Shown one piece after another: positions 51,476 through 63,751 of a DNA stretch of 64,000 nucleotides (position 1 is the stretch's first letter; every line of letters begins with the position of its first letter). The position numbers were made by a program, and so were the translations under genes. This DNA is from Solen grandis (taxonomy: Eukaryota; Mollusca; Bivalvia; Adapedonta; Solenidae). The notes beneath the pieces were generated by a model. It did not search any database, was not told the DNA's origin, and saw nothing but the letters and a program-made list of their open reading frames with translations. The stretch spans positions 82,503,842-82,567,841 of the forward strand of contig CM037778.1 of NCBI GenBank assembly GCA_021229015.1, written 5' to 3'.

Positions 51476-54400
51476 AAACTGTATACGCTGAAGAAATAAT
51501 GATTCCTATTTCTATTCAATGCAAACAGTGAATTTGCTCATAACAGCATAGTATTGATGATCGTATCCATCTATAGAAATTAAGTGCATTAATTTTAATA
51601 ACTACATTGTAAACATATATGGATTTCAGAATAAAAATACGGGGAACAAATACAGTAATTCGAATATAAAACTAGTGATGTATCGGAAACTATGCACGCT
51701 ATGTCATTTAATACAATGATAGAAGAATTTAAAGAACCTAAGTCTATATACGTTCCCTTATTATTTTGACATATATATATTCCATTTATGTCTCATAGTA
51801 ATTTGCGTGAGAAATATTTTATCATATGTTTATCATTTTTCGACATTTGTATTCAAAACCATTACCTATTCCAAAAACTATGCAAGGAAAAATACGCTGA
51901 AAGCGCAGGTGAATACTGGTTAAACATATCGTCAAAATCTGTGTCATAGGTCAAAAGTCATTAACACAAATTACATCACTACGGTTCAGACGTACACGAT
52001 TTAGCAGCTTAAAGGAACGATTTCGAACTTTGCACATGCATAATCATTTGCGTATTATATCACCCATAAATAATGGAAAGATATTGCGGGTTTTGGTGGG
52101 GTTGTTTTTTGTTGTTGTTTTTTGTTGTTTTTTTTCATTTGTCTTGCATTATTTTGAACTTTACATATGCGTACCATTGTGATACGTCGAAGGGGTCTAA
52201 GCCAGGGTGATGCAGTGACTGTATGGGGCACTTTGGTTGTTAATGCTTGCGTGTTTTTTTGCGGCGTTTAATACGATGGCCGTTGCAAAATATGCCAATA
52301 TGCGATGGGTGTCTTCCCAGCATACCAACAATGTCTTCGAACAAAACACCAAACGTCATCCATGAATATACCAATCACTAGTCAAACTTATCATATAACA
52401 GTTTATACAAGGTATAAAGTTAAAATGCCGAACAACACAAATATACATATATATGTATAAATGCATATCTTAATTTTTGCGACATACATATTTTAAATTG
52501 GCATATGTTTACGCGCGCTTAATCCTGCAACCTACATCATTATCAATTTATCTTATACTTTAATATTTGATGCTAATTTTAAGAAGAAACAAATGTGAAA
52601 AGTTAACGAGACTCAGAGCAAAACGAGCCTCTGATGTTATACCGCCTGAATAAAATGATGTCACCGTTCATGTTACTTTTATGTTTATTTGTTTTCATGT
52701 ATGTATGTATTTCTATTACTTCTAGAAATGAAAAAGAACTTTAAAAATAAACACTTTAAAAGTAGCAGTTTCCCTCCCTTCAATTTTTAAACATATATAT
52801 TTCTATATTAAAAAAAATGTTGGAACGTGTTGTAATCCTATATGATCACTCAAGATAAATTTCATACGTGGCAGAATTATACATATAATATTGAACATAT
52901 GAAGTAATCAAATGGCCACATTCAGTGCTTTTTCATTCAGGTTTCATCTGAAAAAGAGATCTCTTGTGCAATGTTTCGAAGATACATTGGATGGGGTCCT
53001 TCCATAGATTATCCTGATAATAATATGATTGAAAATGTTCAAGAACTTGAAAACAGCGTGAAACGTTTCAATCATTCCTTTACAATTTACAATGACACAC
53101 AAATAAATATCGCATTTCGTAAAATTTGCATATATAAATATATAACCTATAAACAATTTTAATATATTCATGCTATTTGTTCTAAACATATATTTAATTT
53201 ATTTTAACTGATGCAATACTTATTTTTCATATATCCCACAGTATGAGTGATAAAGATCTGCCGCAACTACTTTTTTTTACTTGAAATGTGTTGTATATGA
53301 GTAGTATATAGCAGGAGTTAGCATAAAGTAAAAACAACATTTGTTTGTTTTGAATGAATATTGGTAAATGATACGATTTTAGCAATTTCACTCGCGCTAC
53401 GCGCTGGTGAAAATGTTAAGTTGTATCAATTCTCGATGAGATATATCCAAGCAATTCCACATTACCTCAAAACAATCAAATATCCATTTACTTTAATCCA
53501 TAACGTATACAAATGTAATAATTCGACAAGCAAATTAAATTTTTGGCTCCTTCATTTTATTTCAAAACTATCAGAAACAAAGTGCCTTTTGTACAAAACT
53601 AGACAATGTGTTTGATATATGATACCTTGAATTAAGCATTGAAAAATATTTTATGGCAACATATGGTTATGTTTAACAAATCTGTCATAATCAGTCACTG
53701 TGAATATTATTTGTAAATGTATTTAAATGTGTGTCCATCGATTATTCTTGACAGTTTTGAAAACATGCCTGCATAAAATTATTTTAGTCTATCGTGGGCA
53801 TTGTAAGTATGTATATTATCTATGGATGGATGGATGTTGTGTGTATGTTCGTACGTACCTGCGTATGAACGTTGGTGTGATTTGCATCTGTATGTGTATG
53901 TTTGTTCGTTTTTTTTATACCAATCCCTCTTGATGGTTCGAAGATTGGACCAATACTTCGCGCATGAAAATCTGGAAAGAGATTCTCGCCTCAACCGTAG
54001 ACCTAGCTATTACCCTTTGATACATAGGAAATAAGCATTGCCATTTAACCATATATGCATGTTATGCGTGGCCTTGTTTGTGGATTGATAGATAAAATAA
54101 AGATTTATTTGTGTGTTATTATTTTAAAATGTTGTAAATGTTTTAGTTCTGTCAATGTACAATTCAATACAAAGAAAGTGCTCATATTTCTGCACGTGCT
54201 TTAGATTTTTAATACAGCTTAGTTATGAATAATATTCTGATGTCACCTATTTTTTTTATTCGAAGCATAAATCAAAAATGGCGTCAAATCTAAAACAACA
54301 ACGAAAAAATCCTCACCTCCTGAATGGCGAGGAGACGCTTTGTCGCAAAGGCGCTTTTTAGATGTAAGCGTTTAAGATGGTAGTTTCGAATGATTGTCGT

Positions 54401-55715
54401 CTGCATTATTTTCAAAATCTCTAAACCACAATAAATCACGGAGGGTCGTAACGCAGAGTAGCCTTTCATATCATGGATGGTGATTTTGATGGATGACAGT
54501 AATTAATATATTACATAACGGCGCAATCCGACGTGGTACAGCCAGGCCAGCGATTATTATTAAACGCAGTGTTAATTATTCAGAGAGTGTTAATTTCCAG
54601 TCATCCAAGGTGTGATTGACCTCCTGTTTTTCAATCAATAGAAAAGTATCTCAGGGCAATACGATCTTTTTTAAAGCCAAATATGTGAGACACCATTGTT
54701 TTTAATGGAAAAAACTACATTGAATTACGATGAAATTAAAATGAATATCTCGCGATAAGAGCTTTTAATTAGGCAAAACTTGTTATATCATCGCCTAGAA
54801 AAGAATATATTTACATGCAAGACAGCAGGTAAGGCTTTGTCACAAGGAACATGTCAGTGGTAATCCAGGGATGATAAATTAGTTGAGTCCCATCGTTTAC
54901 AATATTCTGTGTCGTACAATAGTATCCATATCAAGGCGTTGATTACTTCACTGGGTTCACAGATTCCAATTTGTTGATAGCGCTATTACCTGAGATATCT
55001 TTTATAAATTCATAAATGACGACAAAAATGCGACACATGCAGCTTGATACAAGTTACAAGTTTCATGCCTATCATGACTTTGTTGTTGTTGTTTTTTTAA
55101 TATTTATTACTCACTATATGCCAAAGACAAGACGAACCGAGTTTATATACGAGTACACATACAAATTGAAGAAATCAGCAATACAAACTGCTAAACAATA
55201 TGTTACATATTGCAAGAAGTAAGCATGCAATACAAATCGGATTAAGTTAAAATTATTGATAGAACGTATGGCTTGAATCACTGGGATTAAACATCACTAT
55301 AGCCCCTCATGGTTTTGCCTACCGGGTGCCGTTATAGTCACCCACACTTCTTATACGAGGAGGCCTCTTTGCTGTACCCTGAATCTGAACTGTTTGTAAT
55401 TCTGGTGAGCTCTGGGATGAATATTATTGCCTATTTAAATGTACTTTTTTTTAATCAAATGCGCAGGACATTCATCCCAGAACGATATCAAAGAACCATA
55501 AACTGTCTCAGTTTCCAATCTCTTATCAATGAAATCAATGAACAAACTTTGTGTAAAATAGGCAAATTTGACAAAACACATAAACTGATGCTGATTGTCA
55601 AAACAATTATCTACGTATTGATGTGTGTAAGTGTCACTTCTTTCTTTATCATTTTCTCTACTTTCCCTTACAACCCACAGCCTGGTTGTTAAGTTAGTAG
55701 TATACCAAATACGTG
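51476..55715. other. no recognisable gene
   Basis: AT-rich non-coding sequence. A 127-codon frame begins at 55309 but shows no known domain and is not supported as a gene. Confidence 0.4.
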
Positions 55716-55716
55716 G

Positions 55717-55955
55717 AGGGCGCCGTGGTCGAGTGGTAACGTATTCATGACCTTCCAATGCGCCAAGTACTGGTCCAACCCAGGAACCGTCGAGAGGGAT
55801 TAGTATAAGTTGTAAGAACTTGTTTCCCAATCGACGTAAAATAAATAAGTTTAAACTAACTTAATACTTTATATCCTCGTATATCTGTGTCAAATAGACA
55901 TCGTCTCCAAATGACTGAAATACTGCCGGTGGGACGTTAAACCCAACAAACAAAC
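55717..55955 (+). mobile_element. SINE copy with internal deletion, plus second SINE tail
   Basis: GGGCGCCGTGGTCGAGTGGT, then AACGTATTCATGACC, joins directly to the body GCGCCAAGTACTGGTCCAAC, skipping the anticodon and T arms present at 29. Its tail ends near 55855. At 55910-55955, TGACTGAAATACTGCCGGTG, then GGACGTTAAACCC and AACAAACAAAC, is the tail of a different SINE family (RUDI-like). Confidence 0.65.
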
Positions 55956-55999
55956 TTTATATTCCATGTCCTTAGTGCAAAGTACATGTGATAAATGTA

Positions 56000-57420
56000 A
56001 TAAAGCATTTAATTCTGTTTGGAGAGCTGGCCTTTGGGTAAACTTGCAAGATATAACTGGTAAACTTTTAAAATGTTATTAAAAATATGTATAGCGATAT
56101 TAAATCGTGTGTTTCTTTGTAAGGTCAAATAATAAAAAAATGTAGTATCAGCCTCAGACAAAATTCATTGCCGATATTATTTTCTCTTTTCCTTAACGAT
56201 TTGGAGTATTTTATGCTAAGTAAAAAATTTATACACCTTAAAATTAATGACATAGATATAGGCATTTTCTTAAAACTTGTATTGTTATATACAGATAATA
56301 CAGTATTTTTTGCTAATTCAAAATCTGTTTTTGTCAGTGCATAGTACATTTACTGACTACTGTAACTAATGGAAACTACTATCTATAAATGTTGGGGGAA
56401 AAAAACAACAACAAAGGTTCTAGTTTTGGGCGATAGGCGAAATCAAGTTAGAAAATGTTTCAGTAGGAAGCTATAAAGTTGCTAATTCTTTATATACTTA
56501 GGTATCATATTTTACAAAAATAGATAGTTTACTCTTTGCAAATAATTATGCCGTAGAGCAGGCGAGGAAGGCAATGCTTTTTTTGTATAAGAAAATAAGA
56601 ATTTATGTTTGCCTATTGATTGCCAACTAAAATTGTTTGATAGTCCTATTTTTCCAATGCTTATATGGACGTGAAATTTGGGGTACGTCGATCTAAGTAA
56701 GATAGAAAAGGTTCAAACTGACTTTCTTAAGCATATTTTGAAAGTGAAAATAGCTCACCAAATGTAATTATTTATAGGGATTTAGAACGCTTTCTGTCTA
56801 TTCTAATTTCAAAAAAGGATAATTGGATTTGGCACAAATTACCTACTTACTAATCACAATACGCTATCCTCTGCCTTATCAAAGTGTTTATTAATCATTC
56901 ATCTATTTATGGCTATGGATACTCCTGATTTAAAAATGTTAGATCTATTCTTAATGGCTGTGGTATGAGTTACTTATGGGACAGCCAATATTTTAATGGA
57001 AACAAAAATCTGTAATCACAAGAAGTTGAAAATCGTTTAAACGATCAATAATTTAACATTGGACTGCTATTGTAAATGAGTCTCCAAAATGTATAAATTA
57101 TAGAAAATTTAATAGTGACCATAAACTTGATTTTTTTAATTTGGAAATGAATAGTCTACTATTGCAGTCATTGATTAAATTATGACTAAGTAATCACTAC
57201 TTGCCAATCGAAGCTGGTAGATGGAACGGGGCACAAAGAAATGATAGAAAATGTACCCCGTGTAGTAAAGATGAAATTGGAGACGAGTTTCACTATTTGC
57301 TTAAATTGCTCATTCTTTAACACAAGCACAAGCAGAAGAAAATTATTGTCGTATATTAATACAAGGCATGCAAATACATTGTCCAATATGTAATTAACGA
57401 GAATGGCAATTTTAAATTAG
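56000..57420 (+). pseudogene. LINE ORF2 remnant
   Basis: Heavily frameshifted RT pieces: KAFNSVWRAGLWVNLQDITG (motif A region), LPILFSLFLNDLEYF-like 'FSLFLNDLEYFMLS', VLLYTDNTVFFANS (catalytic YADDT-type box degraded to YTDNT). Then a C-terminal LPIEAGRWNGAQRNDRKCTP, then CSKDEIGDEFHYLLK (zinc knuckle). A different lineage from the LINE around the Polinton. Confidence 0.7.
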
Positions 57421-58015
57421 TTAAATTATGTAAATTTATCTCGTGTCTACTGAAGACGCTTAAAGTTACTTTTCCCTTTTTCTTTCTCTCTCCCGCCTAT
57501 ATTATATTATGTTAGTCACATGTCGATCACAGCCTGGTTCATTGGTTATATTACATGTATTTCTGCATTGTACCTCTTGTCACATTGTATTGTAATGTGC
57601 TGGGTGTAATATAACATGTAAACTTGTGAAACCAGATATCCGAAATAATGAACAGAGGTGTCTCTTGTTCTTCTACAACCAGTAATTAGCTGGAAGTCGC
57701 TACGTGACTGAAATAATGTCACAGATACGCTTAACTCAAAAAAGGGAATTAACGACTGATTTAGTTTAAATAATAGTTTATGTCATAATACGTTTTCCTG
57801 GGCTGATTCATCATGATCCATCTGTAACAACCCAGCAACCCACTATCCATTAATGTGATATAGTTTTAAGTCCCTGTCACTATTACATCAGTTGAATTTT
57901 GTTTATCACCAGATTGAGCCATTCTTATAATACTGAGTACACACAGTGTCTCATACTTTTCATAAAAGAATTGATATTCTATCGAAAAACAAAAAAAAGT
58001 GAAGTTGACTTGTGT
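57421..58015. other. LINE 3' UTR and a SINE scrap
   Basis: At 57680-57725, CAGTAATTAGCTGGAAGTCG, then CTACGTGACTGAAATAATGT, is a piece of the RUDI-like SINE body. The rest is featureless. Confidence 0.4.
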
Positions 58016-58019
58016 TAAC

Positions 58020-58175
58020 CGTGAGTCGGGAGTATTTCAGTCATACAGTAAGGTCCTGTTAAGTTAGTTAAGTATGTGACGGAGAACCCGGAATATACGG
58101 AGCCATCAGCCGACACCGCAATCATTGCATGAAAGAGTTGAGTGTCTCTGCCGGGATTCGAATTCAAAGCGATGG
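58020..58175 (-). mobile_element. diverged SINE copy
   Basis: On the minus strand: a B-box-like 'TCGAATCCCGGCAGAGACAC', then a body with 'TCCGTATATTCCGGGTTCTC', then 'CTGACTTAACAGGAC' and TATGACTGAAATACTC near the end. It resembles the 61517 family. Confidence 0.5.
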
Positions 58176-58456
58176 AGAGTAGAAAGTTGTTTGATGGTAA
58201 AAAAATATACTCATGCATAGCGGATGTAAATAATGCACTATTTACCGTTTATGTATTTAGAATGAAAAACACGGGATTCTTTAATAAATAAAATATTGAC
58301 AATCAATCTTGGATATTAGAAAAATATCTGGTTTATTGAAAATGTTTACCTTTACAGAGTACTTATGAACGAGATGTGTTGTAAACTTATTAAATATAGT
58401 GAACACCCCCTCCCCAACCATTTATACATTCTCTTGTCACTTGTCACAGACTTTGT

Positions 58457-58643
58457 ATCCCGTAAAATCATTAATTTTCGTTGACCTTAAATTTCGTTGG
58501 TACATTTATTCGTGGATCTATGTTCTAGAAAACGTAAGGTCTACATAAGAGACAAGTTTTCGTGGGATTAATATTCGCGGATAAAACCCACCACGAAATC
58601 GGCAAAAAAATAGTGTCTCACGAAAATTAATGATTTTACAGTA
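58457..58643. mobile_element. MITE-like element, about 20-bp inverted ends
   Basis: Left CGTAAAATCATTAATTTTCG and right CGAAAATTAATGATTTTAC are inverted. Internal 'ATTCGTGG..' / '..CCACGAA' pairs are also inverted. About 185 bp, non-coding. Confidence 0.6.
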
Positions 58644-58649
58644 ACACAA

Positions 58650-60170
58650 ACTTTTATAAAATCAATCAGATGAATCAATAACATGCCTATAAGTTCAAAT
58701 GATATTTGTGATTGTCCTGATATTATATGTATACATGTGCATAGTCCATATGAATTTAGTTATGCTAATAGTCTATACCCGACTTTTCTAATTGAGATTC
58801 AAAATATGAGAAAATTCATATCAAAAGAAAAAAATGCACATTTGTGGTTTTGCATAAACGTTAAGCATTGAAACATAGTAATATCAACTTCAGTCTATCA
58901 AAGAAGATTAATTGCTCTTCACTAGATCTTAAAAATCTTCAAAGACTACAGCGTACAATACAATCCATACGCCCCTGCTTGATCTTATTTTCTTGATCCA
59001 AAGATTAAATCAAAACAAAGTCATGTTTTTACGCTTACAATGCTAGTTCTTAACAATTAGTACCAACAATTTTGTCAGCCACTTCTTTAGGCAGTAGGAA
59101 TTGTTTCCATATAATAACTTGAGATATCACTTGTGATGCGGAAGTCCTGCACAGTTTATTGACGTATCGCACTCAGGCAAACACATTTTTCTCGAGTCCT
59201 TCCTCTCACGTTAATCAGCAAGCTTACGTTCGTTTTAACTTGAAAAACTGATGTTTTATGTCCCTGGTACTTTATTTTACACGTGGGAATGTGTTTTCCT
59301 CGAGGTCAGGTACGTCAGAAAATAAATTTCTTAAAAGTAGTTTGAAGATGCTTCAATGGAAGAAACTTGAAATTTATTAGATCCATGAAGTAAAATCACT
59401 GTTTCACAGCTTTATTCGCCGGCACGGAAACGGTACTTTCTACTGGCTGATTAAGTTGTTCCGGGAGAGAAACTCATTAGAAATATTCTGGTGTGAAGAT
59501 TCCGTTTCGAACACCTGAATTTGTAATTATACAACTTTTTCCGGTTTTCATTGTTTTGCTAGCAAAGAAATTTTGTGAGTACGTTTGGGTGATAGAACAT
59601 TTTCACAGCTGTAAAACAGCTTTGAAGAAGCAATGATAAAAGAGCTAAGAGTTTAATATTATTATAATATATCTATTCGGCAGTTATGAGAAAATGATAA
59701 ATTGCATCCAATAAAGAGTTTCTTTTTTATCCAATTAATAATCTTTACATCTTCATATCAAAATCGTACAACAAAACTTGTTTTGATATAATGCACCGAG
59801 AAATTCTAGTTTTTCTTCTACTTTTTGTCCTCAACAAAATTTGTTTTCAGTACGAATGTCTTTGAATATCTATTAAGCCGGCCTCGATGATGTCATTGAT
59901 TAAATGACCTGAAGGTTGACTTGAACTCTGCGTGCATTGGTCTCATTTAACACAAATTTATCTGTTTCAGTCCCAAGTCCTGATTCTTCATAGAAATGAA
60001 AAATTTAGAAAAAATTCCAACATCTTTATAAAAATAGAGAGCAATCGAAATCCTATTTATTGTAAATCTAGTATTTCTGATGTTGTATGTAAAATGATTG
60101 TAGACAATGTATTATGTACAAGTCTGAAATAAAAGAAAATATGTTCTGTTCTGTTTTGTTCTGTTCTGTA
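58650..60170. other. no recognisable feature
   Basis: AT-rich non-coding DNA. Confidence 0.4.
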
Positions 60171-60194
60171 TGTTGTTGTGCTGGAGTTTTTGTA

Positions 60195-60410
60195 TGCATT
60201 TAGGTCAAAATGGGACGTCCAGCTTATTACAAGCAGAGGAAAATCCCGGATGCCAAGAGGCATCTAGACGGAACCACTTACCTACTGCAAGTCAGCTGGA
60301 AGACTTCCTTGAAATATCCGATTAACCATTACGACACTCGAACTTGCAACAGTGAGGGGCAAAATTATTGTAAGTTATCGACAACAGAAGGTCCGTCTAC
60401 AGCACAATAG
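60195..60410 (-). mobile_element. diverged SINE copy
   Basis: CGTCCAGCTTATTACAAGCA, 'GAGGAAAATCCCGGATGCC', 'GGCATCTAGACGGAACCAC', and 'CAAGTCAGCTGGAAGACTTCC' follow the minus-strand body order of the copies at 2660 and 41868. Confidence 0.5.
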
Positions 60411-60689
60411 CCGGATCATAGTGATACACAAGTTTGATAAAAAAAAATGGCATACATAGTAAAATAAGTCCTCCAAGCTAGAATTTTATAAACAATACTT
60501 AGCGCAAAGTAATACTTAAATGCTTAGGAACGAATTTCATCATTCTTGTTAATCTAATAAAAAACGTCAGAATATTAAAAGCAAAATATTCAACTAAATG
60601 ACAATGTTAATAAACATTATTACCTTAACAGTTAATAATATTTACTGAGAATTGAAATATTTGTGTATTTTCAAAGATGATGAAATTCG

Positions 60690-61458
60690 ATCTTGAGTAT
60701 GTGTATTTAACTATTACTTGGATCTAAATATGGTTGATGGAGCTTGAGTATGTGTATTTAACTATTACTTGGATCTAAGTATGGTTGACGGAGCTTGAGT
60801 ATGTGTATTTAACTATTACTTGGATCTAAGTATGGTTGATGTAGCTTGAGTATGTGTATTTAACTATTACTTGGCTCTCAGTATGGTTGACGGAGCTTGA
60901 GTATGTGTATTTAACTATTACTTGGCTCTAAGTATGGTTGATGGAGCTTGAGTATGTGTATTTAACTATTACTTGGCTCTAAGTATGGTTGATGGAGCTT
61001 GAGTATGTGTATTTAACTATTACTTGGTTCTAAATATGGTTGATGGAGCTTGAGTATGTGTATTTAACTATTACTTGGATCTAAGTATGGTTGATGGAGC
61101 TTGAGTGTGTGTATTTAACTATTACTTGGCTCTAAGTATGGTTGATGGAGCTTGAGTATGTGTATTTAACTATTACTTGGCTCTAAGTATGGTTGATGGA
61201 GCTTGAGTGTGTGTATTTAACTATTACTTGGCTCTAAGTATGGTTGATGGAGCTTGAGTATGTGTATTTAACTATTACTTGGCTCTAAGTATGGTTGATG
61301 GAGCTTGAGTGTGTGTATTTAACTATTACTTGGCTCTAAGTATGGTTGATGGAGCTTGAGTATGTGTATTTAACTATTACTTGGCTCTAAGTATGGTTGA
61401 TGGAGCTTGAGTATGTGTATTTAACTATTACTTGGATCTAAGTATGGTTGATGGAGCT
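60690..61458 (+). repeat. 51-bp minisatellite, about 15 units
   Basis: The unit begins GAGCTTGAGTATGTGTATTT and continues AACTATTACTTGG(A/C)TCTAAGTATGGTTGATG. Starts near 60740, 60791 and 60842 confirm 51-bp spacing. Units differ at a few positions (GGATC versus GGCTC, TATG versus TGTG, TGATG versus TGACG), with a higher-order alternation in the distal half. Some TATG/TGTG units alternate. Confidence 0.93.
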
Positions 61459-61516
61459 CAAGCCTTGTCCTTTTTTTACAAATCTCAATTTGATATTTTC
61501 TTCGACTCAAAATTTT

Positions 61517-61715
61517 TAGGGGCCTCCGTGGCCGTGAGGGTAAAGTCGCTGACTTTAACACTCACTCTGCCCCTCACCGCGTGAGTTCGAATCCCGGCAG
61601 GGTCATTCGGATTTTTATGCGCATGTATGCGCATCTCCACCAGTAATTAGCTGGATGTTGCTCTATGACTGAAATACTGTCGAAGCGACGGTAAACTCAA
61701 ATAGTCAAGTCAAAC
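61517..61715 (+). mobile_element. tRNA-derived SINE, full-length family reference
   Basis: Head GGGGCCTCCGTGGCCGTGAG, then GGTAAAGTCGCTGACTTTAA, with a long variable-arm-like CACTCACTCTGCCCCTCACC, then GTGAGTTCGAATCCCGGCAG. The body has CAGTAATTAGCTGGATGTTG. Tail TGACTGAAATACTGTCGAAG, then CGACGGTAAACTCAAATAGT. The long variable arm suggests a Leu- or Ser-type tRNA ancestor (inference). Confidence 0.78.
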
Positions 61716-62210
61716 TAAGTTAAGTCAGTCAAAGATTTTAAATTCCGTAATATCCTTATTTAGTGACATTGTGATTAACCATTCTGTAAAAAAGCATGTT
61801 CTCATACAAAATTTATGAATTGATACAATAACTATCTGAAGATGTTTATAGTTATGGGAAATCTCGATTAGTGATGCTCTGTGTAGTGCAAGACCCGGGG
61901 CTCGATTCACTAAATTTTGAACGAAAATAAAATCATCGTAGGCGTAAATTTACATATAACAACAACAAAAAAAATATTGCCTTGAACATAATGTTATTAG
62001 CAAAACAAAAATACAAGAGCAAAGATGGGCAAAATTAAAGAGAAATAAAGTAGTTGGGAATGTTTGTTATAAAATGAATATAATAAATAAATAAATAGCA
62101 TATATAAAATAATATTTTTCCTGTGACTTTTCTGACAAATATAATTGAGTTTGTATAATGCAATGATATGGACCAACGTTCACCAATGCATGATGTATTG
62201 TGAAAATAAG
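61716..62210. other. no recognisable feature
   Basis: AT-rich non-coding DNA. Confidence 0.4.
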
Positions 62211-62212
62211 AC

Positions 62213-62481
62213 ATTAAAGGCATACGTGCACAATGCAGTTATTTTCTTCATAGACAAAGAAGGAACATTAAAAGTCTGCCCTTAAAAATGACATAAAGAA
62301 GCAAAAAAATTCACTTTCAAGGGCAGATAACTCAAAAGTAGAATGGTGACCCCAATTTTCCACATAAGTTTCTTTCTAGTGTAACTTTCTATAATCATGC
62401 AAAGTTTTAGAAAATTATCATGGCTAGTTTTAATTTTCCTTCTTTGTCTATATTGAAAACAACTGCACGTATGCCTTTAAT
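62213..62481. mobile_element. MITE-like element with inverted ends
   Basis: TTAAAGGCATACGTGCA (62214-62230) is inverted at TGCACGTATGCCTTTAA (62464-62480). The inversion continues loosely through CAGTTATTTTC / GAAAACAACTG and TAGACAAAGAAGG / CCTTCTTTGTCTA. About 269 bp, non-coding. Confidence 0.75.
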
Positions 62482-62945
62482 AGACACTATATAGAACAAA
62501 AAAACTTACGACTAAGATCAAATTTGATCGTGACGGACCCCAGAGTCTTACTGCGTATCGTCACATGACATGCAATGCCCAGTGTCACAAAAGTTATCCA
62601 AGTCATGTATTATCAGATGTGTTGTCAAAACTATTATGAAAATATATTTTGCTTTGAATAATGAACGAAACTTTGTAATAGTGTAGAAAAATAACAAATC
62701 ATTCACTCATTGATAAAATTGTATTAATTACATAAGGCGAACATTAAAAAAAATATATTAGTCAAGAATTCAGATTAAATAATAGTGAAATATTGCTCAT
62801 TCAATTTGATGATATCTTAAGTAACACCAACCTAAATATTTTCAATTAGGTCATTGTAAATATATTGTGATCATCGGTGTTTTGAAAACAGAAACTATAC
62901 ACGAAAATGAAATGTTAACCATCCTAGTTTGAAGAAAATAATATT
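62482..62945. other. no recognisable feature
   Basis: AT-rich non-coding DNA. Confidence 0.4.
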
Positions 62946-63496
62946 CAGTCTGACCACAGGACCTTGATATTCAGTAAAAAAAATCGACCCCTCTATATAT
63001 ATAAATAAACACCAGGAATGCAGTGCCCTCCATACCCCACCCACCTCTCCGACACATAAATATTTGTTCGGACAGCTTTACAAAGGATTTTTTTCTGGTC
63101 CAGACATTTGAAGGGTTAATTATCTCTCAAAATATATCTATGCCATTAATGTTTCGTGTTTAATACCACTGAAAAACGCTAATTTCTCATGTCGTAGCAG
63201 CCATTACATGACGTCACAGTTTAATATCCTGCAGTTAAGGTAGGATTAAATATCATTATTTATAAATTTGTTCTATGTATGCAGTGTTCTCTATTTATTG
63301 TTCCAAATTGAAATTTAGAAGATCTATATGATTTTATACGAACGCTGATTTTTAGATTACAAAAACAGAATACGGAAATCCCAACAAGCGAGGTAACTCT
63401 TTCAAACTGTCCGTAAACGAGTAAACATACCTTCACTTCGGGTGTAAAACTGTGACGTCAAGTTATGGCTACTACGACATGAGAAATTAGCTGTAG

Positions 63497-63535
<39 letters not shown>

Positions 63536-63751
63536 ACGAAATATTAGTGGTAAGGATATATTTTGTGATCAATTAACCCCTTTATTTTCCAGGACCAGAA
63601 AAATCCTTTGTAAAGCTGTCCCAGCAAATATTTATGTATCGGCGGAGAGGTGGGTGGGGTGTTGAAATCATTGCATTATTGGTGTTTATTTATATATAGA
63701 GAGGTCGGTATTTATTTTTTGTCTGAATATCAGGGTCCTGCGGTCAGACCG
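62946..63751. mobile_element. foldback element, about 270-bp inverted arms
   Basis: The outer ends CAGTCTGACCACAGGACC / GGTCCTGCGGTCAGACCG are inverted. The arms stay alignable inward through 'GGACAGCTTTACAAAGGATTTTT' / 'AAAAATCCTTTGTAAAGCTGTCC' to AATTTCTCATGTCGTAGCAG (63181) and CTACTACGACATGAGAAATT (63468-63487). The loop contains about 230 bp. A 33-A run (63502-63534) interrupts the right arm. Non-coding. Confidence 0.8.

Noticed and set aside
55309..55692. 127-codon plus-strand frame with hydrophobic C-terminus
   Set aside because: The longest frame in the right flank outside transposons, but no recognisable domain, no splice-consistent neighbours, and it overlaps an equally long antisense frame.
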